Assembly: GCA_003153955.1 (NCBI GenBank)
Contig: PMCB01000122.1
Coordinates: forward strand, 1 to 10,029
Direction of reading: 5' to 3'
Length of the DNA: 10,029 nt
Source of the DNA: Dehalococcoidia bacterium
GTDB taxonomy: Bacteria > Chloroflexota > Dehalococcoidia > Dehalococcoidales > Fen-1064
In this document: piece by piece, positions 5,721 through 10,029 of the stretch
Numbering within the stretch: position 1 is the stretch's first letter
How the letters are laid out: each line of letters begins with the position of its first letter
Notes under the pieces: generated by a model
What the model saw: only the letters and a program-made list of their open reading frames with translations
Told to the model about the DNA's origin: nothing
Databases searched by the model: none
Program-made: the position numbers and the translations under genes

Positions 5721-5748
5721 TGTCATTCCCGCGAAAGCGGGAATCCAG
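5721..5748. repeat. Palindromic repeat with GAAA tetraloop
   Basis: ATTCCCGC (5725-5732) and GCGGGAAT (5737-5744) form a perfect eight-pair stem closed by a GAAA tetraloop, flanked by TGTC and CCAG. The word CATTCCCGCGAAAGCGGGAA is a widely seen intergenic palindrome in bacteria (statement from memory). Confidence 0.65.
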
Positions 5749-6022
5749 ATGATTAAATTTAACTGTTTCCTTGCCATCGCTTATTACTTTGTATCTTGCA
5801 ATTCATTAAAACTGGCCTTTCTCTTCCTGTTTTGTATTTCACTATTGTTTCGTATTTCGATACCTTCGGGTATTTAGTATTTACTTGGAAACTTGAAACT
5901 TGATTACAATGTACTCAGTTCAACGAGCTGATGTATTGTTTCTTGATGCTTTTCCCCCTGTTTATTCGCCTTAACCTCCCCATTCATGATAAAGTAATAC
6001 TTGGGGTTGTCCTCAAGTAGTT

Positions 6023-7234
6023 ATGGCCAGAAAAATTGATTCTTACGATGTCATTGTCGTCGGTGGCGGTCCTTCGGGCAGCCAGGTTGCTTATAAATTA
6101 GCGGGCATGGGTTATATCGTAGGGGTGGTGGAGAAAAAAGCGACTTTGAACGGCGATATTTGCTGCACCGGTCTCGTCAGCCGCGAATGTGTTGACAAAT
6201 TCTCTATACCTGAAGTTGTAATTCACCGTTGGGCCAGCGGCGCTAAACTCTTTCCTCCCTCGGGGAAACCGGTTCATGTTCAGCGTGATACTCCGCAGGT
6301 AGCGGTACTTAACCGCTCCGCTTTCAATCAGATCTGGGCGCAAAGGGCGAAAAAAGCCGGTGCCGAGTATCGTTTTGGCTGCAATTTGAAAGGTGTTATC
6401 CATGAAAAAGGAAAAGTCACCGCTGAAGTCTCCTGCCGCGGTCAGACATTAACCTTGCAGGGCCGGGCAATTGTCATTGCTACCGGTTTCGGCACGCCGC
6501 TGCTGGATAATCTCGGGCTGGGCGCCGCCGGTGATTTTGTCATGGGCGCTCAAGCTGTCGTCGAGACGGATATCGCTGAAGTCGAGGTTTACTTCGGTAA
6601 CCAGATTGCTCCCGGATTTTTCGGTTGGCTGGTGCCCACTTCTCCGGGCAAAGGGCTGGTTGGTCTTCTGGCGCGTCGGGATAATCCTTTCTATCTCCGT
6701 AAACTACTGGACTCTCTCGGTGCCGCTGGTAAAATTGCCTCTGCCGATGTCAAAATGAACTACGGCGGTGTTCCCTTGAAGCCGCTCCCGCATACCCGCG
6801 GCGATAATTTACTCGTCGTCGGCACGGCGGCCGGTCAGGTCAAACCCATTACCGGCGGGGGAATCTATTTCGGGCTGATTTGTGCCGATATTGCCGCTAA
6901 CACTCTCAATCGGGCTTTGACAGCAGATAATCTTTCGGCCCGCGCTTTGGCCGGCTATGAGAGGGCGTGGCGGCGTAAACTGGCACGCGAGTTACGCAAC
7001 GGCTATTTGGGCCGGAAGGCCTACGAAATGCTCAACGACCGCCAGGTCAGCCGGGTTTTCGGATTACTGGAATCTACCGGGATAATCGAAGAATTGAGCC
7101 GGTCCGAAGAGTTGTCTTTCGACTGGCATGCGGATGTTATCACCAGGGTCATGGGACAAAAACTAATGGCAAAAACTTTAAATTCCATTACCATGCCGTT
7201 CAGCCGTAAAAAAACGGCCGGCAGCGCCGGATAA
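6023..7234 (+). CDS. Geranylgeranyl reductase family FAD-dependent oxidoreductase
   Basis: The 403-residue protein has an N-terminal FAD-binding fold: DVIVVGGGPSGSQVA (9-23, GxGxxG at 14-19) with the acidic residue E37 at the end of the second strand. Next come a cysteine pair in DICCTGLVS (45-53), an ATG segment near 155, and the second flavin motif VGTAAGQVKPITGGGIYFGL (266-285). The length and motif order fit the geranylgeranyl reductase family, which saturates double bonds of isoprenoid chains in membrane lipids, quinones or chlorophyll; the substrate here is unknown. The usual GDAAG motif has threonine (T268) in place of aspartate. A basic C-terminal tail (FSRKKTAGSAG) ends the protein. 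There is no clear ribosome binding site before ATG 6023. greA starts 33 bases after the stop and may be cotranscribed. Confidence 0.85.
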   Translation: MARKIDSYDVIVVGGGPSGSQVAYKLAGMGYIVGVVEKKATLNGDICCTGLVSRECVDKFSIPEVVIHRWASGAKLFPPSGKPVHVQRDTPQVAVLNRSAFNQIWAQRAKKAGAEYRFGCNLKGVIHEKGKVTAEVSCRGQTLTLQGRAIVIATGFGTPLLDNLGLGAAGDFVMGAQAVVETDIAEVEVYFGNQIAPGFFGWLVPTSPGKGLVGLLARRDNPFYLRKLLDSLGAAGKIASADVKMNYGGVPLKPLPHTRGDNLLVVGTAAGQVKPITGGGIYFGLICADIAANTLNRALTADNLSARALAGYERAWRRKLARELRNGYLGRKAYEMLNDRQVSRVFGLLESTGIIEELSRSEELSFDWHADVITRVMGQKLMAKTLNSITMPFSRKKTAGSAG

Positions 7235-7267
7235 ATTCAAAAAATATTAAATTTGTAAAGGGGTGCA

Positions 7268-8098
7268 ATGGTTATTAACAATACGAATGAAAACATCACT
7301 CTGGGTGAAGCGGTCAGCAAGTATCTGGCAATTTTGCCCGATGAGAAAAAGAATGCCACGCAGCAGGAAATCAATAATTTTATGCGCTGGTACGGCGGCC
7401 GGGAAAAACCGCTGGAAGCGCTTGAAGGCGCCGCGGTTGGCAATTACGCCGAGCGTCTGGCCCGGACCGATGCCGCCTGCAATCAAAAACTGGAACTGGT
7501 CAAAGGGTTCCTGACCTATGCCTACAAACAGCATTGGTGCAAAGAAAACCTCTCGGTCAGTATCCGCGTCGTGAAGAAGAGCAATGGTAAAACCAAACCT
7601 GCTTCTGCTGCTTCGAAAAAGAAAGGCCAAAAGAAAGAGCCTTCTTATATGACCCAGAAAGCCTACGATGACATCGGAGTCGAGTTGAAAACCCTGCAGG
7701 AAAAACGGCTCGTAGTCATTGAAGATGTCAAAAGGGCTGCCGCGGACAAGGATTTCAAAGAGAATGCGCCTTATCATGCCGCCCGCGAGCAGAAAAGCAT
7801 GCTTGATGGTAAAATAATGGAACTGGACGAGATGATTACCACGGCCGTCATCATCCAAGAAAATGTCAGCACCGATACCGCCGGCCTGGGCACCACCGTC
7901 GTCTTGCAGGATTTGGATTCAACCCGGGAATGCCGCTATTCGTTGGTCGGGCCCCGGGAAGTCAATGCCGCCAAGGGCAAGATTTCTACCGTTTCACCGG
8001 TCGGTAAAGCCGTTCTCGGCAAATGCGTCGGCGATACATTTGAAGTCACCGTCCCCTCGGGTAAATTGCACTTCGAACTGAAAGAAATCCTGCACTAA
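7268..8098 (+). CDS. greA: GreA-type elongation factor fused to an integrase-like N-terminal domain
   Basis: Residues 128-276 form a complete GreA: an N-terminal coiled coil beginning MTQKAYDDIGVELKTL, the acidic tip DFKENAPYHAARE (162-174), which keeps the aspartate and glutamate needed for transcript cleavage (D41 and E44 in E. coli GreA), and a C-terminal FKBP-like domain ending in VSPVGKAVLGK...FEL. GreA binds the RNA polymerase secondary channel and rescues backtracked complexes. Residues 10-102 are an added helical domain (TLGEAVSKYL, INNFMRWYG, LELVKGFLTYAYKQ.W..ENL) that resembles the SAM-like core-binding domain of tyrosine recombinases, without any catalytic domain. A lysine-rich linker (103-127) joins the two. 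Normal GreA is about 158 residues. The start is supported by AAAGGGG (7257-7263), and the gene follows the flavoprotein gene closely. The N-terminal assignment is by pattern only. Confidence 0.88.
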   Translation: MVINNTNENITLGEAVSKYLAILPDEKKNATQQEINNFMRWYGGREKPLEALEGAAVGNYAERLARTDAACNQKLELVKGFLTYAYKQHWCKENLSVSIRVVKKSNGKTKPASAASKKKGQKKEPSYMTQKAYDDIGVELKTLQEKRLVVIEDVKRAAADKDFKENAPYHAAREQKSMLDGKIMELDEMITTAVIIQENVSTDTAGLGTTVVLQDLDSTRECRYSLVGPREVNAAKGKISTVSPVGKAVLGKCVGDTFEVTVPSGKLHFELKEILH

Positions 8099-8106
8099 AA
8101 GGTGTA

Positions 8107-8210
8107 AAATTCTAAATACGAAGCACTAAATCCTAAACAATGCCGAAATATAAAATTTGAAATTTAACATTTGAATTTGTTTAGGATTTCGATATTAGAT
8201 ATTAGGATTT
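8107..8210. repeat. AT-rich imperfect inverted repeat between greA and the small gene
   Basis: Two 34-base arms (8107-8140 and 8177-8210) face each other across a 36-base AT-rich centre. The inner 13 bases match perfectly: AAATCCTAAACAA (8128-8140) against TTGTTTAGGATTT (8177-8189). The outer ends (AAATTCTAA against AAATCCTAA) match nearly as well, while the middle of the arms has diverged. It starts just after the greA stop. It could act as a large transcript-end hairpin, but its make-up suggests a dispersed element. Confidence 0.65.
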
Positions 8211-8218
8211 AAAAATTT

Positions 8219-8485
8219 ATGGATTGGAAAATAACCTCCGGTACCTTTAATTGTGGGGCTGTCGCCGACGAAGTTACCGTCATCGTTAAAAGTGACTGGT
8301 CGGTGCAGTGCTCCGGCTTCGACAAATTAAAGAACTCACGCCGCGCCCAGCTGCAGATGCTCGAGCGCAGCCTGGATTTGAAACGCACCCTCGATTGTAA
8401 GGGGATGCAGTGCAAACGGATCACCGAATACCTCGAGAAATTGCAGGAAGAAAACCGGAAATCCATCGCCGCGGATACTAAATAA
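8219..8485 (+). CDS. Small four-cysteine protein of unknown function
   Basis: I do not recognise this 88-residue protein. It begins MDWKITSGTFNCG, with a probable beta-rich first third (EVTVIVKSDWSVQCSGF, 18-34) and then a long, charged, probably helical part (36-82) rich in K, R, E and L. Four cysteines (C12, C31, C60 and C65, the last two in DCKGMQCKRI) could bind a metal or form a small zinc-stabilised fold. There is no signal peptide or membrane segment, so it is probably cytosolic. A possible ribosome binding site AGGA (8204-8207) lies 11 bases before the ATG, within the inverted-repeat arm. G/C-rich third codon positions (for example in CTCGAGAAATTGCAG) suggest real coding. It lies between greA and lepA on the same strand. 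Confidence 0.65.
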   Translation: MDWKITSGTFNCGAVADEVTVIVKSDWSVQCSGFDKLKNSRRAQLQMLERSLDLKRTLDCKGMQCKRITEYLEKLQEENRKSIAADTK

Positions 8486-8533
8486 GTTCTCCCTTCCCTT
8501 GAGCCCGCGTGCAAAATGGGCCTGGAATCGAAT

Positions 8534-8557
8534 ACCGGGATGGTGCGTCGGTTTTTT
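8534..8557 (+). terminator. Weak candidate terminator after the small gene
   Basis: ACCG (8534-8537) and CGGT (8549-8552) can pair around an 11-base loop and run straight into six T residues (8552-8557). The stem is short, so the call is tentative. The rest of 8486-8709 contains no gene that I can support. Confidence 0.3.
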
Positions 8558-8671
8558 CGGTCTAAAATATTAATCGTCGGGTTGTGATTTAGCGTACTCC
8601 AAAATCATCGGCTATCCGACAGTTCCCGATTTTTATTTCATCTTTCTTCATCGCTCTTTTCACTTCCGCGG

Positions 8672-8701
8672 TTGTCCCCTTTGCCTCTCTCGTGATACTA
8701 T
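8672..8701 (+). promoter_or_regulatory. Possible extended -10 promoter immediately before lepA
   Basis: TTGTCC (8672-8677) and TACTAT (8696-8701) are 18 bases apart, with TG-A directly before the -10. The predicted start near 8708 is within two bases of the lepA ATG at 8710, where no Shine-Dalgarno sequence is present. This resembles the arrangement at rsmG. Confidence 0.35.
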
Positions 8702-8709
8702 TCAGATGT

Positions 8710-10029
8710 ATGGAAAATATCAGAAACTTTTGTATCATCGCGCACATCGACCACGGTAAATCCACTCTCGCCGACCGCATGCTGGAAATGACCGGCATGA
8801 TTCACACGACGGAAAACGCCCAGGTGCTTGACAGCATGGACCTGGAACGCGAGCGCGGCATCACCATCAAAGCCAAATCCGTCCGCATGCCCTTCAAATC
8901 GCTGGACGGCAAAGATTATATTCTGAACCTTATCGACACGCCCGGCCACGTTGATTTTAATTATGAAGTCTCCCGCAGCCTCAAGGCTTGTGAAGGCGCA
9001 GTGCTGTTAGTTGACGCCTCGCAGGGTGTCGAAGCCCAGACCATCGCCAACGCCTATCTCGCCATCGATGCCGGCCTGGAAATTATTCCGGTCATCAACA
9101 AAATCGACCTGCCTAATGCCATGGTGGAAGATTGCCGCCAGCAGCTGCAGGACTCGCTGGGCATTCCCGGCAAATCGGCGCTGCTGGTTTCTGCCAAAGA
9201 CGGCACCGGCGTCAGCGAATTGTTCGAGGCCATCGTTACCCTTGTCCCGCCGCCCAAAGGCAGCGCATCCGAACCCCTCAAATGCCTGATTTTCGACTCA
9301 TTTTACGATACCTACCGCGGTGTCATCCCGCACATCCGCGTTTTTTCCGGCAGCCTCAAACACGGCGATAAAATTATGATTAAATCCACCGGCCAGATTC
9401 ACGATGTGGATGAAGTCGGCTATTTCGTTCCCGAACTGAAACCTACCGAACTCATCACCGCCGGTGATGTCGGCTATGTCGGCGCCATCATCAAAAAAGT
9501 CGGCAGCATTCACGTCGGCGATACGATTATTTCCCCCGAACATCCGGAAACCGAAGCCGTTCCCGGCTTCCGCCACACCCAGCCGATGGTGTTCTGCGGC
9601 ATCTACCCGATCAACACCAACGACTACATCAAACTGACCGCCGCGCTGGAGAAATTCCAGCTCAACGATTCCTCTATCATTTTCGAAAAGGAAAGCTCCG
9701 CCGCGCTCGGCTGGGGCTACCGTCTCGGTTTCATGGGCATGCTGCACATGGAAATCACCCTCGAAAGGCTGAAACGCGAATACGGCCAGGAATTGATTGC
9801 CACCATGCCGTCCGTTATTTATAAAGTCGTCATGACCGACGGCACCTTCCAGATGATCGATAATCCCTCCAAATTCCCTGACCCCACCCGCATCGACCAC
9901 ATCGAAGAACCGATTGTCACCCTGCGGGTTTTCGTGCCCACCGAATTCGTCGGCCCCATCATGGCCCTGTCCGATGAAAAACGCGCCAAACTCGTCGCCA
10001 TGGAACACCCGGATAAAAAGCGCGCCATG
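8710..10029 (+). CDS. lepA: LepA (EF4) translational GTPase, 3' truncated by the window edge
   Basis: The frame gives 440 residues with no stop and leaves the window; full LepA is about 600. The GTPase motifs are complete: AHIDHGKST (11-19), ERERGITI in switch I, DTPGHVDF (76-83), NKID (130-133) and SAK (161-163). The LepA-specific sequence QVLDSMDLERERGITIKA separates it from EF-G and TypA. The domain II and III regions follow, including GWGYRLGFMGMLHMEI, typical of LepA. LepA acts on ribosomes in the cytosol, affecting back-translocation and initiation or assembly of the small subunit. Position 84 is asparagine where most homologues I recall have serine (HVDFSYEVSRS). I chose ATG 8710 because MENIRNFCIIAHIDHGK begins like other LepA proteins; no ribosome binding site precedes it. 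Confidence 0.97.
   Translation, partial: MENIRNFCIIAHIDHGKSTLADRMLEMTGMIHTTENAQVLDSMDLERERGITIKAKSVRMPFKSLDGKDYILNLIDTPGHVDFNYEVSRSLKACEGAVLLVDASQGVEAQTIANAYLAIDAGLEIIPVINKIDLPNAMVEDCRQQLQDSLGIPGKSALLVSAKDGTGVSELFEAIVTLVPPPKGSASEPLKCLIFDSFYDTYRGVIPHIRVFSGSLKHGDKIMIKSTGQIHDVDEVGYFVPELKPTELITAGDVGYVGAIIKKVGSIHVGDTIISPEHPETEAVPGFRHTQPMVFCGIYPINTNDYIKLTAALEKFQLNDSSIIFEKESSAALGWGYRLGFMGMLHMEITLERLKREYGQELIATMPSVIYKVVMTDGTFQMIDNPSKFPDPTRIDHIEEPIVTLRVFVPTEFVGPIMALSDEKRAKLVAMEHPDKKRAM

Larger units (their letters stand above)
5586..6022. other. Gene-free, repeat-rich gap between thiC and the flavoprotein gene
   Basis: This 437-base stretch begins with a dispersed repeat (5598-5623), then a 13-pair hairpin (5658-5686), then a palindrome with a GAAA loop (5725-5744). 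From about 5755 to 5920 it is AT-rich with loosely repeated words such as GTATTTC and GTATTTA, including a small hairpin ATACC-TTCG-GGTAT (5860-5873). Near the right end, TGATAAAGT (5987-5995) is a possible extended -10 for the flavoprotein gene but has no good -35. I see no gene. Confidence 0.65.

Noticed and set aside
5513..5752. Plus-strand 79-codon open frame
   Set aside because: It overlaps the thiC 3' end and then translates the dispersed repeat and palindrome (SFPRKRES words), a known artefact of these repeats.
7247..7858. Minus-strand 203-codon open frame
   Set aside because: It is antisense to greA, which has clear family motifs and a ribosome binding site. The Phe-rich product is a shadow.
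8486..8709. Possible tRNA or small RNA gene before lepA
   Set aside because: No cloverleaf, no T-loop pattern and no CCA end could be found; only a weak hairpin and a promoter-like site are visible.
8589..8798. Minus-strand 69-codon open frame upstream of lepA
   Set aside because: It overlaps the lepA GTPase start on the other strand, has no ribosome binding site and no recognisable features.
9298..10008. Minus-strand 236-codon open frame
   Set aside because: It is antisense to lepA, whose motifs are complete. The product is Gly/Asp/Phe-rich with no family signature.

Overview
The window looks like ordinary bacterial chromosome. The coding style, the GreA variant (acidic tip ADKDFKENAPYHAARE behind an extra N-terminal domain), the lone thiC with a TPP riboswitch and the abundant GCGAGCGAAGCG-type intergenic repeats would fit a Chloroflexota / Dehalococcoidia-like organism. 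That placement is from memory of such genomes and I could not test it. No rRNA, tRNA, CRISPR array, transposase or phage module is visible.

Layout. Positions 1-56 (minus) hold the first 18 codons of pdxS (vitamin B6 synthase), with a good promoter and Shine-Dalgarno site. A 389-base repeat-rich gap follows. rsmG (446-1168, minus) comes next, with an extended -10 promoter placed so that its mRNA could be leaderless. The gap 1169-1506 holds a dispersed repeat and two tandem hairpin units whose stems differ by paired, compensatory changes. Positions 1507-3934 form an AT-richer block: a six-helix DUF998 membrane protein (plus strand), converging on a minus-strand pair made of a MobA-like nucleotidyltransferase, broken by what looks like a one-base frameshift at about 3566, and a VTT/DedA-like membrane protein.

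From 3935 the style returns to the GC-richer form. A divergent promoter region leads into a TPP riboswitch with a terminator and thiC (4284-5585). A 437-base gap with three structured repeats follows. A geranylgeranyl-reductase-like flavoprotein (6023-7234) is then followed 33 bases later by a greA fused to an N-terminal domain resembling the core-binding domain of tyrosine recombinases (7268-8098). A long imperfect inverted repeat separates this from an unrecognised 88-residue, four-cysteine protein (8219-8485). lepA (from 8710) runs off the right edge after 440 codons.

How the genes fit together. pdxS and thiC make the cofactors PLP and TPP. rsmG, greA and lepA serve ribosome maturation, transcription elongation and translation. 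The flavoprotein, the VTT protein and perhaps the nucleotidyltransferase point to isoprenoid or polar-lipid chemistry at the membrane. I see no new multi-gene defence or mobile system. The most unusual items are the greA fusion, the split nucleotidyltransferase next to a VTT protein, the covarying tandem hairpins and the leaderless-looking promoters.
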